Below, one piece after another: positions 1-8,609 of a stretch of DNA of 64,000 bases. Below the pieces are notes generated by a model. The model worked only from the letters and a program-made list of their open reading frames with translations. It did not search any database and was not told where the DNA came from. Both the position numbers and the translations under genes were made by a program. The stretch lies in NCBI GenBank assembly GCA_038748775.1, contig JBCDIT010000015.1:22120-86119 (forward strand), given 5' to 3'. Origin of the DNA: DAIQNV01 sp038748775. GTDB taxonomy: Bacteria; Planctomycetota; Phycisphaerae; Phycisphaerales; UBA1924. Position 1 is the stretch's first letter. The number at the start of each line of letters is the position of its first letter.

Positions 1-434
1 TCCGGGCGAACGCGGTCGAATCGCTCTCGATCTCGGAGGCCTCGGATCCGAGCGCGTACGCGTCACTGGTCGAGTTGAAGGACGACGGGGCGCATCGCAC
101 CCGGGCGAACGCGCTGCGGGCGTTGCTGTCGCCGCCCGGAGCGATGTCCAGCGGTCGGTTGTTCGAACCCGAGGGTGTCGAGTCGCTGGAGCGGATGCTG
201 GGCGATGATCGCCGCGAGCACCGGCTCGCCGCGATGTGGCTCGCCGAGCGGACGCTATGCGGAGGAGGGGCGTCCCGCTTAGGGCCTTCGTTCGATCCGC
301 TGGCCCGTCGTGTCGCGAGCATCGCGCGAGATGATGACGACGCCGCGGTTCGCGCGAGAGGTATTCGATGCGCCAGTCGACTGCTGGGTGAGATCCGGGC
401 CGATCGAGCAGATCTCGAAGGGGTTCCGGCATGA
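1..434 (+). CDS. HEAT-like repeat protein, C-terminal fragment
   Basis: The reading frame is open from the left edge to a TGA at 432-434, so the true start lies outside the window. The visible 143 or so residues are helical and Ala/Arg/Leu-rich, with two similar stretches (RANAVESL, then RANALRALL) and a later LAAMWLAERT helix. This is the pattern of HEAT-type repeats, which act as protein-binding scaffolds, but the repeats are too degenerate for certainty. The stop overlaps the ATG of the next gene (ATGA), so the two are probably translationally coupled. No catalytic motif is visible and the specific role is unknown. Confidence 0.55.
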   Translation, partial: RANAVESLSISEASDPSAYASLVELKDDGAHRTRANALRALLSPPGAMSSGRLFEPEGVESLERMLGDDRREHRLAAMWLAERTLCGGGASRLGPSFDPLARRVASIARDDDDAAVRARGIRCASRLLGEIRADRADLEGVPA

Positions 435-826
435 CTCCTGTCGAACTCGTCGTCCCAGAGGTCACTCAGATCGCGGGCGCTTCGAGCGAATCAACGCTGG
501 GGCTGCTCGCACAGGGTGTCATGCTCGCCGCCGTCGGGGTGTGCACGTTGCTCTTGGTCGCGATCCGCTTACTCCGACCGTTGAGCCCCGACGGCGCCGC
601 TAAACGTGCCTTCAACAAGGCGGCGGGGGCCATGGGGCTCGGTGCCGACGAGCGGGCGACGCTGGAAGCGATGAGTCGAACGAGCGACGTCGAGCCCGGC
701 GCGCTCCTCCTCAGCGAAAGGGCCCTGCGGCTCGCGAGGGTCGCCTCGCTCGCTTCGACAACCGAAGCCGGCCCGCTCTCGTCGGGCAGGATCAAGCGGG
801 CCTGCGCCGCCCTCGGGGTCGACTAG
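431..826 (+). CDS. Small single-pass membrane protein, unknown function
   Basis: A 131-residue protein whose ATG overlaps the stop of the preceding HEAT-like gene. Residues about 22-45 form one hydrophobic segment (GLLAQGVMLAAVGVCTLLLV) followed by basic residues, predicting a single membrane span with the C-terminal part in the cytoplasm. The remaining 85 residues are charged and helical with no motif I recognise. The tight coupling suggests it anchors or assists the upstream protein, which is an inference from position only. Confidence 0.6.
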   Translation: MTPVELVVPEVTQIAGASSESTLGLLAQGVMLAAVGVCTLLLVAIRLLRPLSPDGAAKRAFNKAAGAMGLGADERATLEAMSRTSDVEPGALLLSERALRLARVASLASTTEAGPLSSGRIKRACAALGVD

Positions 827-874
827 AGTCGCTTCGCTGAACATGCCGCGACGGAGTGATCAAACCTGCTCTCG

Positions 875-1759
875 TCAGTCCTTCGGTGGCGCCGAAGGCT
901 CGGCGAATGTTTCCTCGTTGCGCAGTCGTCTCGCGAGATCGGCGAGGATCCGGTCCTCGTAGACCAACAGGAAGTGCGAGAAGTTCATCCGCCCGGGCAC
1001 CCAAATGGGTTCGCGACCGGGCGGCGCGGTATTCGTCGCGCCAACGAGCCGGTCGTGCAGCGCCGCGTAGGGCACGAGCGTGTACCGCTCGTAGTCGCCC
1101 CTTAGGTTGAGCCCTGTAATGAACCGACTCCCGGGTCGCATGGCCGAAGAGGCTTCGTCGATGCGGACATGCGCCGCCAGCCTCGCGCCTCGGTGCGGGG
1201 TCGCGAACGTAAACAGACGCTTGATGTTGAGCCGCCTGCCCGCCGGATCGCCTCGGTGTTTCGGGTCTTCGGCCGCGACGCGCGCGACAAGCCCACCCAT
1301 CGAGATCGCGACGACGTCGACCTCCGTCGTGAAGACCGGATCGTCGGTCGGGAAATGCTCGTCGGCGAGTTCGATGACCCTCTGAGCCGGGTCTTCGATG
1401 GTGTCGGCAAACTGGTACGACGTGTACACGACCATGTGCTCGGGAGCGCCGGTCAACTCGAGGATCGACTCGGCCAGGTCCTTCGCATTCACCGGTGGCG
1501 AGCGGTACCCGCTGAGCACGAGGATGGGGCGTTCGAGTTCGATCGGATCGGAGCGCATCCGGTCGAGGTCGGCTTCGATGTCGCTGTCAGGAACGGTGTA
1601 GGCGGGGTTCTCTGCGGGGAGATGCACGCACGAACTGAGGGCGACGAGACCGGTGACGGTCGCCGTGATCGCGAGGGCTTGCGCGAGGCGGGCCTTCCAC
1701 GAGCGCCGCTTCTTGGGCGTCGTCGCGTCGGGCGTCGGTTGGGGTGCGGTGTCAGTCAC
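875..1759 (-). CDS. Lipoprotein alpha/beta hydrolase (lipase-like), copy 1
   Basis: A 294-residue protein starting at GTG 1759, which overlaps the stop of the paralogue upstream (GTGA). Residues 20-44 are hydrophobic and end in the lipobox LSSC, so the mature protein should be a lipoprotein. An alpha/beta hydrolase core follows: ERPILVLSGY near residue 78, the nucleophile elbow AISMGGL near 150, FATPHRG near 185, and a likely catalytic His in NFSHFLL near the end. The sequence before the Ser is AIS rather than GxS, as in some triacylglycerol-lipase-like families. The substrate is unknown. It is about the same length as its neighbour and clearly related (ELERP, VDVVAISMGG, PHRGA, GSRF/GSPY). 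Confidence 0.75.
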   Translation of the reverse strand: MTDTAPQPTPDATTPKKRRSWKARLAQALAITATVTGLVALSSCVHLPAENPAYTVPDSDIEADLDRMRSDPIELERPILVLSGYRSPPVNAKDLAESILELTGAPEHMVVYTSYQFADTIEDPAQRVIELADEHFPTDDPVFTTEVDVVAISMGGLVARVAAEDPKHRGDPAGRRLNIKRLFTFATPHRGARLAAHVRIDEASSAMRPGSRFITGLNLRGDYERYTLVPYAALHDRLVGATNTAPPGREPIWVPGRMNFSHFLLVYEDRILADLARRLRNEETFAEPSAPPKD

Positions 1760-2601
1760 GGACTCGTCGTTTCGATTTCCTCGGTCCGTGTTTCAGATCC
1801 GACGCGAGAACCCACCGGGCCGGTGAAAAGAGGCGATTCTCCCCGAAGACGCAGGGCGATATCGGTCAGGATCATTTCATCACGATGAACAAACTGGTGG
1901 GAGCCCCAGGTCCGTCCTCGGACCCAGAGTGGCTCGCCCTCCCAGTCGGTGGGGGTGGTGTGCTCTTCACCGACGACTCCATCGCCCTTCACCGCGTACG
2001 GGAACAGCTCGTAGTCCTCAGGGTCGTTCTCGTCGAGCCAGGCGAGGTAGGGCGAACCGGGCTTCAGGTCGGTGATTGTTTCATCGACCCATCCGAAGTG
2101 CTGGCTCACGTTGGCGCCGGTGTGCGGCGCCGCGAGCGTGAACATGCGATTCGCGTCGAGGCGGACCCACCGAACGCTCGGGATCGTCGCGTGTCGCGCC
2201 GTGACGCCCCCGAGCGAGAGGGCGACGACGTCGACTTCGGGTGTTTCGACCGCTGGGTTGCCGTCGTTGAGCTGCTTGTTGACGAGTTCGGTCAGCTCGA
2301 CCGCGGACTCTTGAAAGTTGGCCGGGGCGGTGGAACTGAAGACGACGAAGTCGTCGATGTTCCCCGAGGTGAGTCTGGCGAGTGTCATCGCGATGTCCGC
2401 GCTGCCGAGCCCCGGGTCCCCGAGCCCAGCCAGCACCACAACCGGGCGTTCGAGCTCGACCGGGTTGTTTCTGAGCTCGACACGGATCGAGGTCAGATCG
2501 CGATCGCTCACGAGAAGGCGCGGGTTCTCAGCACCGGTCTTGTGGCACGCCCCGAGGAACGCGGCCGCGACAGTCAGGGCGATAGCAGGGAGGAATTTCA
2601 T
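1756..2601 (-). CDS. Lipoprotein alpha/beta hydrolase (lipase-like), copy 2
   Basis: A 281-residue protein with a short signal and lipobox (FLGAC, residues 15-19). Shared landmarks with the downstream copy are NPVELERPVVVLAG, VDVVALSLGGVTARH (nucleophile Ser), TLAAPHTGANV, YELFPYAV and a late SHQFVHRDE block that holds the probable catalytic His. The pair overlaps by 4 nt and is surely one transcript, so this is a tandem duplication followed by divergence. Cell-envelope esterase or lipase activity is the family expectation. The natural substrate cannot be read from the sequence. Confidence 0.75.
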   Translation of the reverse strand: MKFLPAIALTVAAAFLGACHKTGAENPRLLVSDRDLTSIRVELRNNPVELERPVVVLAGLGDPGLGSADIAMTLARLTSGNIDDFVVFSSTAPANFQESAVELTELVNKQLNDGNPAVETPEVDVVALSLGGVTARHATIPSVRWVRLDANRMFTLAAPHTGANVSQHFGWVDETITDLKPGSPYLAWLDENDPEDYELFPYAVKGDGVVGEEHTTPTDWEGEPLWVRGRTWGSHQFVHRDEMILTDIALRLRGESPLFTGPVGSRVGSETRTEEIETTSP

Positions 2602-2770
2602 ACCTCAATCGTACGGGATTCGGGTGCCCGGCTTTCGTGCTTCGTTGAAAGCCACCTGAGGTGGTCGTCGTCTGAGACTTCCCAGAATTCTGGAAACAGC
2701 CCGCTGCCCGTCTTCGCACACTCGAACCGCGCATGAAACCACGCCCGGGGGGTGATACGCCGGTTCGAGG

Positions 2771-4087
2771 TCAGGAACTCTCCCCGACCGTCAGCGGAGT
2801 CGCCTTCATCCGCTCCGCCGCCATCTTCTCCCACCCCGAGCCCAGTTCGCCTTCCGGGTCGGGCGGGACGATGTCGACCTTCTTGTCGCCCAGCTTCGCA
2901 TCGCCCGAGCGCACCTTGTCCTGGAAGGTCTTGCACTCAGCGAGGAGCCTCTCGAGGATCTCGGTCTCGGGCACCGTCGCGACGCGTTCGCCTTGGACGT
3001 AGATGATGCCCTTGCGGTCGCCGGCGAAGACCGCGACGTCGGCGCCCTCCGCCTCACCCGGCCCGTTCACGACGCAGCCCATCACGGCGACCTTCATCGG
3101 GACTTCGATGTCGTCGGCGAGCATCTTGCGGACGTCTTGGGTCAGCGAGAACAGATCGACCTGGATCCGCCCGCACGTCGGGCACGCGATCAGTTCGGCG
3201 CCCTTGCGTTCACGCATGCCAAGCGACCACAGGAGTTCCAACCCGTCTTCGACTTCGTAGACCGGGTCGCTCGCGTAGCTGATGCGGATCGTGTCGCCGA
3301 TCCCGTTGGCGAGCAGCGCCCCGAGGGCCGCGACCGAGCGGATGCAGCCGGTCTCCTTGGGGCCGGCGTGCGTGACGCCCAAGTGCAATGGGTGGGGGAA
3401 CCGCTTGGCGATCTCGGTGTACGCGTCGACGACAAGCGTCGCGTCCATGCTCTTGGCGCTGATCGTGATATCGAAGAAGTCGCGCTCGTAGAAAATGTCG
3501 AGGTATTCTTCGAGCTTCGCGATCATGATGCTGAGCAAATAACCGTGCTTGTGCTCACCGAAGACGGCGCCCAGTTCCCTCGCCCGGGCTTGCTTGTCCT
3601 TCCGCTCGATGATCGAGCCCTCGTTCACCCCCACGCGGATCGGCAGCTTGCGCTCCTTGCACGCGTCGATCACCTGTTCGACTTGGGCCCGGTCGTTGAT
3701 GTTGCCCGGGTTGAGCCGGATTTTTTGCACGCCCGCATCCACGGCCTCAAGCGCCCGCGTGAAGTGGAAATTCACGTCGGCGACGATCGGCACCGAGGTT
3801 TGGTTCAAGATCTCCGGAAGCGCCTCGGTGTCCTTCTTCTCGGGCACGGCCACCCGGACCACGTCGGCCCCGGCCGCGTGCAGCTTGTGGATTTCCGCGA
3901 CGCACCTATCGATGTCGTACGTGTAGCCGGCCGTCATGGTTTGGACGGATACGGGTGCTGGCGTCGTCGCCCCGGCTGGTTGGCCGGCGCCGAGCGCGTG
4001 GTCGCTCGGAAGCCCGCCCCCGATGAGGACCCGCCCTGTTCTGTCATCGCCTACGGAGATCGCCCTGCTGACGCGTCGGTCTTGCAT
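2771..4087 (-). CDS. ispG: 4-hydroxy-3-methylbut-2-enyl diphosphate synthase (flavodoxin/ferredoxin)
   Basis: IspG/GcpE of the MEP isoprenoid pathway reduces methylerythritol cyclodiphosphate to HMBPP through a [4Fe-4S] cluster. The 438-residue product has the family TIM-barrel (VQTMTAGYTYDID, RLNPGNIN, VGVNEGSI) followed by the cluster domain. The ligands are visible: C302 and C305 in ACPTCGR, C338 in MGCVVNGPGEA and E345. The frame stays open to 4471, but that extension lies antisense inside the M28 peptidase gene and has no family similarity, so I place the start at ATG 4087. The N-terminal 45 residues are longer and more polar than usual. It stands 40 nt downstream of the peptidase gene on the same strand. 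Confidence 0.95.
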   Translation of the reverse strand: MQDRRVSRAISVGDDRTGRVLIGGGLPSDHALGAGQPAGATTPAPVSVQTMTAGYTYDIDRCVAEIHKLHAAGADVVRVAVPEKKDTEALPEILNQTSVPIVADVNFHFTRALEAVDAGVQKIRLNPGNINDRAQVEQVIDACKERKLPIRVGVNEGSIIERKDKQARARELGAVFGEHKHGYLLSIMIAKLEEYLDIFYERDFFDITISAKSMDATLVVDAYTEIAKRFPHPLHLGVTHAGPKETGCIRSVAALGALLANGIGDTIRISYASDPVYEVEDGLELLWSLGMRERKGAELIACPTCGRIQVDLFSLTQDVRKMLADDIEVPMKVAVMGCVVNGPGEAEGADVAVFAGDRKGIIYVQGERVATVPETEILERLLAECKTFQDKVRSGDAKLGDKKVDIVPPDPEGELGSGWEKMAAERMKATPLTVGESS

Positions 4088-4127
4088 AGTCAACCGTACG
4101 CTTCGGGAGGGCGACCGGTGCGGATGC

Positions 4128-5111
4128 TCATTCTTCTCCGTCGGTCGACCCCGCTGGGCCGGCCATCCGGTGCACCGCCCCGACAACCGCCCTGACCACC
4201 TTCGCGAACCGCGCCTCGTCGATCGTCTCGGGAGTGTCGGTCGCCTGGTGGTAGTGGGGGTTCCGGAAATTCGACGTGTCGGTGAGCATGAAGGCCGGAA
4301 CGCCGATTTCCCAAAACGGCGCGTGGTCGCTCCGGGCCATGTGGGGCACCGGCGCCGGGAGGAAGGCCGTGTCGAAGACTTTGAGGTCGGGCTCGGTGGC
4401 CAGCATGCCTTGCGCGAACGGCGCAATGAACGGGCGATGCGCCGCGTACCCAACGACCGCGATGAAGTCACCGACCGTCGGAGGCTCGAAGATCCCGGGG
4501 ATGGGGCGGATCGGGCTCCTTTGGGTGTCGGGTTCGTCGGTGAAGTACCCGAGCATCTCGAGGCTCACCATCCCGATGATCTGCTCCTCACCCGCTTCGA
4601 TCGCCGGTTTGGCGATCTCTTGGGCGTAGGCCCGAGCCCCGATAAGGCCGATTTCCTCTGCCGTGTAGAACATCACACGCACCGTTCGGTCCATCGGGCG
4701 GCCCGTCAGCGCTCTCGCAACCTCCATCGCCGCGACGGTGCCGGTTCCGTTGTCGTCGGCGCCGGGGCTGCCATCGACCGCGTCGTAGTGAGCGCCGATG
4801 ATGATCACCTCGTTGGGCGTCTTCGTGCCCTCGATATCGATCCAGAGGTTGTTGCCCCGGATCGGCTCGCTCGCGTTTCGATTGATCAGGGGCCAGACCA
4901 CCGCTTGGGTGTGCACCTTGTGCCCGAGAGCCCGGAGCCAGCCTTCGATGAGGCCCTCGGCTTTCGCGATGCCCTCGGCATCCTGCTCGTCGCCGAGCAC
5001 CGCACGGTCCGCCGGGAGTGAGCGGAGCAGGCTCATCAAGCGCTCGGCGGTGATCGACTCCGCCGGCGAGGGCTGCGCGAGCACGACGGTCGAGAGCAGC
5101 GCGACAATCAT
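4128..5111 (-). CDS. M28-family zinc metallopeptidase, secreted
   Basis: A 327-residue M28 (aminopeptidase Y/S-like) peptidase. The first 17 residues are a short signal peptide (IVALLSTVVLAQPSPA). Dinuclear zinc ligands appear in family order: His and Asp in GAHYDAVDGSPGADDNGTG, the Glu pair in TAEEIG, Glu in SLEMLG, and the late His in NPHYHQATD; SDHAPFWE is also typical. It probably trims peptides in the periplasm or outside the cell. The gene ends 40 nt before ispG. No functional link with isoprenoid synthesis is evident. Confidence 0.88.
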   Translation of the reverse strand: MIVALLSTVVLAQPSPAESITAERLMSLLRSLPADRAVLGDEQDAEGIAKAEGLIEGWLRALGHKVHTQAVVWPLINRNASEPIRGNNLWIDIEGTKTPNEVIIIGAHYDAVDGSPGADDNGTGTVAAMEVARALTGRPMDRTVRVMFYTAEEIGLIGARAYAQEIAKPAIEAGEEQIIGMVSLEMLGYFTDEPDTQRSPIRPIPGIFEPPTVGDFIAVVGYAAHRPFIAPFAQGMLATEPDLKVFDTAFLPAPVPHMARSDHAPFWEIGVPAFMLTDTSNFRNPHYHQATDTPETIDEARFAKVVRAVVGAVHRMAGPAGSTDGEE

Positions 5112-5115
5112 GGAG

Positions 5116-5880
5116 TCAGCGTACGTCCGGAGGCGAATTCGCGAACCGGCACCGGCGCAGCCCTCGCCAGGCGAACATTTCGAAGAGCAAGAGCCCCGCC
5201 ACCATCGCGACGGCCCCGGCGATCGCGAACTTGTGGGACGCTCGATAGCTGATGCCGATCCAGTCCAGGCTGTCGTACGCGAGCGCCGCCGTCGCGAGCA
5301 GAGGGCCTCCCAGCATGACGCCGGTGACCCATCCTGCGGCGCCGTGGGCCACGATCGCGGACGAGTATCCCTTTCCGAACCGCCACCGTCGCTGCCAAGC
5401 GATGATCCGCAAACCGATCGCCTCGATCACGGAGAGCAGCGGAATCAGCAACGACACCACAGACGTGATGATCGCGATCCCGATCAGCGCCGAGCCGCGG
5501 AGGCCCCCAAAGCCATCGAACCAGATCGACCACACCGTGACGCGCCCCCGGAGGACGTCCGGACCGAGGGCGACGAGAGCACACAGGAACGCCACCCCGC
5601 TGGCGACCAAGGTGTGCGCCAGCAGCAGGTGCCGCGTCGAGCCGGGGGAGAGCACGCTGAGGAGTTGTCCTGGTGAGGTCAGAACGCCGACCCAACTCGC
5701 GACGTACGACTCAACGGATGGCCTTTGCTGCCAAGGGCTTCCGACGCGCACCCGTCCAAGGCTGTCCGCCACCGGGCGGCCGCACTCCGGGCAGACTTCG
5801 CCGTCGGCGGCGTCGTGGGCCAGTTCATACCCGCAGGTTTCACACAAAAAACGTGGTTCTTGGAGCTGCGAACGGGCCAT
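5116..5880 (-). CDS. Zinc-ribbon multi-pass membrane protein
   Basis: A 254-residue protein beginning with a CxxC...CxxC zinc ribbon (CETCGYEL at about 13-20, CPECGRP at about 31-37). Four to five hydrophobic segments follow (LLLAHTLVASGVAFLCALVA, ALIGIAIITSVVSLLIPLL, GAAGWVTGVMLGG, AIAGAVAMVAGLLLFEMFA). This cytoplasmic zinc ribbon plus membrane domain layout is common for uncharacterised planctomycete proteins and resembles Yip1-like membrane proteins only in architecture. The start is ATG 5880; the longer open frame lies antisense in the GNAT gene. It ends 4 nt before the peptidase gene starts, so they probably share a transcript. Function unknown. Confidence 0.75.
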   Translation of the reverse strand: MARSQLQEPRFLCETCGYELAHDAADGEVCPECGRPVADSLGRVRVGSPWQQRPSVESYVASWVGVLTSPGQLLSVLSPGSTRHLLLAHTLVASGVAFLCALVALGPDVLRGRVTVWSIWFDGFGGLRGSALIGIAIITSVVSLLIPLLSVIEAIGLRIIAWQRRWRFGKGYSSAIVAHGAAGWVTGVMLGGPLLATAALAYDSLDWIGISYRASHKFAIAGAVAMVAGLLLFEMFAWRGLRRCRFANSPPDVR

Positions 5881-5952
5881 CCGGTGCGAACATACGCAGA
5901 AGCCCCGGTCAGGGCTCACCCCAGGCCGCCAAACAACCGATAATGCAGCCTC

Positions 5953-6477
5953 ATGCTCCAAGTCACACGCATCTCGCCTCAGGACACCGAGCTCTACGAG
6001 CAGGAGTGCGGGTTGCGTGAACGTGTGCTCCTGAAGAGCGCCGGATACACGATCGACCGGTACCGCGCCGACTACCCGTATGACGAGACGTGCGAGCACT
6101 GGGTCGCCGTGACCGACCATCCCTCCGCAGGGCCAACAGTTCTGGGGTGTGCCCTGCTTCTCCCGGGGCACCCGGACGAAAAGACCGGCAAGGTGATGCA
6201 GGTCGCGGTGAACCGTCAGAGGCAGGGTGAGGGCATCGGGCGTCGCCTGATGATCGCGGTCGAGAGCCGTGCGTTCGGCGAGTTGGGCCTCGAACTGCTC
6301 TTCTGCCACGCACAGGTGACCGCGGTGCCTTTCTACGAACGGCTCGCGTGGGCTTCTGTTGGAGAGAAGTTTGTCGAGGCTGGGATCGACCATTTCCGAA
6401 TGGAACTGCGGCGATCCGCGATCGAGGCGGCTTCGGATGCGGTGCCCGACGAGTCTTCGTCGCCGCACGGAGTTTGA
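5953..6477 (+). CDS. GNAT-family N-acetyltransferase
   Basis: A 174-residue acyl-CoA N-acyltransferase. The pyrophosphate-binding motif A is clear in the middle (QVAVNRQRQGEGIGRRLM, about residues 81-98, with the Q/R-x-x-G-x-G core). It is followed by a helix and the typical VPFYERLAW beta-bulge segment. The overall arrangement resembles the ElaA-like GNAT branch. The acceptor substrate cannot be told from sequence. It is transcribed divergently from the zinc-ribbon membrane protein, with about 70 nt between the two starts. Confidence 0.85.
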   Translation: MLQVTRISPQDTELYEQECGLRERVLLKSAGYTIDRYRADYPYDETCEHWVAVTDHPSAGPTVLGCALLLPGHPDEKTGKVMQVAVNRQRQGEGIGRRLMIAVESRAFGELGLELLFCHAQVTAVPFYERLAWASVGEKFVEAGIDHFRMELRRSAIEAASDAVPDESSSPHGV

Positions 6478-6542
6478 TTGGGTATCTTCGGTGAGTCGGC
6501 GCCGGAGTGGCCTCCCTTCCCTGGCGGGTCAACAATCCACCT

Positions 6543-7010
6543 ATGGACCGGGGTGCAACTGGATCACCACTTGAGGCGGGAGAAGCCGGGCTGCGGGACT
6601 TTTTCCGCGCGGCCGGGCTCCGGTGTACCCGCCAGCGCGAGTTGGTCTACCAAGCCCTCGCCGCGACCAAGTCACACCCGACCGCCGACGAGTTGTATCT
6701 CGCGGTCCGGGTTGATGAGCCGGGCTTGAGCCTCGCCACTGTCTACAACACGCTCGAGGCGTTCACGGCCGCCGGGCTCTGCCGGCGCTTGCCCAGCCCG
6801 AGCGGAACCGGACCGGCCCGCTACGACGCCGATACGTCTCAGCACGCCCATGTCGCGTTGCCCGATGGCCGCGTCGTCGACGTTCCGGCCGCTCTCGGCA
6901 GCGAACTGCTTAGCAACCTCCCTGCCGACCTGATGGCCAGGGTCGAGGCCGAGCTCGGAGTTGCAATCTCCGACGTCAGCGTCACGCTGCACGCGGAACC
7001 GGCGCATTGA
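6543..7010 (+). CDS. Fur-family transcriptional regulator (PerR/Fur-like)
   Basis: A 155-residue regulator with the Fur winged helix: LRCTRQRELVYQAL (helix 1-2), SHPTADELY and LATVYNTLEAF (recognition helix). In Fur-type proteins this domain binds operators under control of a metal in the C-terminal domain. Here the C-terminal domain has the QHAHV strand but lacks both CxxC pairs that hold structural zinc in Fur, Zur and PerR. It may therefore sense metal through His/Asp only, or respond to something else. A GTG at 6507 would add 12 residues; ATG 6543 fits the family N-terminus better. No adjacent metal transporter or peroxidase is seen. Confidence 0.85.
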   Translation: MDRGATGSPLEAGEAGLRDFFRAAGLRCTRQRELVYQALAATKSHPTADELYLAVRVDEPGLSLATVYNTLEAFTAAGLCRRLPSPSGTGPARYDADTSQHAHVALPDGRVVDVPAALGSELLSNLPADLMARVEAELGVAISDVSVTLHAEPAH

Positions 7011-7124
7011 CCGCTCTTTCGGGGTGGTGATCCGAACCGTGTTCTAAGAATCGTGAAACACGGCGTGGCACGGACCAACGCAGAGCCCGATACGCGAGTC
7101 AAACGGTTCGTGAAAGGGCTCCAG

Positions 7125-7520
7125 ATGGACAACGCTGATCGCCGCCGGCATCCCCGCTACGACGTGAATACCGCGTACACCCCGGCCCTCGTCCGGACGC
7201 AGCAGGAGGACGAGTTCACGCGCCAAGCGCACGTGTACGACATCTCCGAAGGCGGCATCCGGCTCGAACTCGACATCGCGATCGAGCCCGGGACGCCCAT
7301 CGCTGTCCAGGTGATGCTGCCTGGGACGCCGATTTCTCCCGAAGACATCGACGGGCCCGGTCGGGCGGTCTTCGCCCTGGGGAACGTCGTTTGGTGCGAC
7401 GACAGCGAGCCGGGGCCGGTTTCGGTCGCGATCGCGATCACCCGATTCGCGCGCGATTCTGATTTGGACCGTCTCCGCCGCCGCCTCGCCTGGTCGAGCT
7501 GGGCAACGAAGGCCGCGTAA
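7125..7520 (+). CDS. PilZ-domain protein (probable c-di-GMP receptor)
   Basis: A single PilZ domain of 131 residues. Both c-di-GMP contact motifs are present: the RxxxR motif in RRRHPRY (about residues 6-12) and D/N-x-S-x-x-G in DISEGGI (about 41-47), with the expected beta-barrel strands in between and after. Stand-alone PilZ proteins couple c-di-GMP levels to motility, secretion or polysaccharide synthesis. ATG 7125 follows an AAAGGG site at suitable spacing; a GTG at 7053 would add 24 unlikely residues. It lies 32 nt upstream of obgE on the same strand. Confidence 0.85.
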   Translation: MDNADRRRHPRYDVNTAYTPALVRTQQEDEFTRQAHVYDISEGGIRLELDIAIEPGTPIAVQVMLPGTPISPEDIDGPGRAVFALGNVVWCDDSEPGPVSVAIAITRFARDSDLDRLRRRLAWSSWATKAA

Positions 7521-7552
7521 GCCCGGTTCATCGCGGGGCGTACCATCGCCGC

Positions 7553-8590
7553 GTGTTTGTCGATAACGCTGTAATCAATGTTCGCGCCGGCAACGGCGGC
7601 GATGGGTGCGTCAGCCTGCGCCGAGGTCGGGGTATGCCCAAGGGCGGCCCGGACGGCGGCGACGGTGGGGACGGCGGGAACGTCTTCTTCGAGACCGACC
7701 AGGGCATCAACACGCTCTACGACTTCCGCGGCGCACACGACTGGCACGCCAAGAACGGAGAGCCCGGGCGAGGCCGCCAGCAGTTCGGAGCCAAGGGTGA
7801 CGATCTGGTCATCCGCGTGCCGGCCGGCACGCTGATTTACGACGACGACAGCGACGAGTTGCTCGCCGACCTGGGCCATGACGAGAAGCAACAGATTCTC
7901 AAAGGCGGCAAGGGCGGTTTCGGCAACGAGCACTACAAAAGCTCAACGAACCAGACGCCCCGGTATGCGCAGCCGGGCGAGGCGGGGGAGGCTCGGACGC
8001 TCCGGCTCGAGCTCAAGCTCATCGCCGACGCAGGGCTGATCGGGAAGCCCAACGCCGGCAAGAGCACGCTGCTCAGCCGGCTGACCAGGGCCGATCCGAA
8101 GATCGGCGCGTACCCGTTTACGACGCTGAGCCCTCAGCTGGGCATCGCGGAGCTCGATCCGGCGCGAAGGCTGGTGCTCGCCGACATCCCCGGGTTGATC
8201 GAGGGCGCCGCCGACGGGGCCGGGCTCGGGCACGAGTTCTTGCGGCACGTCGAGCGCACGCGACTGCTCGTGCACCTGCTCGACGCGACTCCGTCCGAGT
8301 CGGGGTCACCGGCCGAGACGTACCGCGCGATCCGAGCTGAGCTCGGAGCTTACTCCGCGGCGCTCGCCGAGAAACCAGAGGTCATCGCGCTGAACAAGCT
8401 CGACCTGAGGGATGAAGACGAGCGAGAAGAACTCGCGGGGTCGTTGAGGGCCGACCTGAAACTCGGCGCCGACACCCCGGTCATCGGCATCAGCGGAGCG
8501 ACCGGGTTCGGTCTGAACGAACTGCTTGAGGTCCTCTGGTCGCGTCTCGAACGTAAGCAGATGACGCCGGCGAAGGGGTGGGGGCGGTAA
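7553..8590 (+). CDS. obgE: Obg/CgtA GTPase
   Basis: A 345-residue Obg GTPase starting at GTG 7553. The N-terminal Obg fold is the glycine-rich block (GNGGDGCVSLRRG, KGGPDGGDGGDGG) up to about residue 158. The G domain follows with G1 GKPNAGKST, the G2 Thr in YPFTTLSP, G3 DIPGLIEGA, G4 NKLD and G5 SGATG. There is no C-terminal OCT extension, as in many short Obg proteins. Obg acts in late 50S ribosome assembly and stress signalling. It is usually beside rplU-rpmA, but those genes are not in this window. Confidence 0.97.
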   Translation: MFVDNAVINVRAGNGGDGCVSLRRGRGMPKGGPDGGDGGDGGNVFFETDQGINTLYDFRGAHDWHAKNGEPGRGRQQFGAKGDDLVIRVPAGTLIYDDDSDELLADLGHDEKQQILKGGKGGFGNEHYKSSTNQTPRYAQPGEAGEARTLRLELKLIADAGLIGKPNAGKSTLLSRLTRADPKIGAYPFTTLSPQLGIAELDPARRLVLADIPGLIEGAADGAGLGHEFLRHVERTRLLVHLLDATPSESGSPAETYRAIRAELGAYSAALAEKPEVIALNKLDLRDEDEREELAGSLRADLKLGADTPVIGISGATGFGLNELLEVLWSRLERKQMTPAKGWGR

Positions 8591-8609
8591 CTGGGCAACC
8601 GAGAGAAAT

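Noticed and set aside
2993..4195. A 400-codon plus-strand open frame
   Set aside because: It is antisense to ispG, whose cluster ligands and barrel motifs are intact; the plus-strand translation has no recognisable feature.
4088..4471. A 128-residue N-terminal extension of ispG
   Set aside because: It overlaps the M28 peptidase gene in another phase, is Arg/Ser-rich, and the family start matches ATG 4087.
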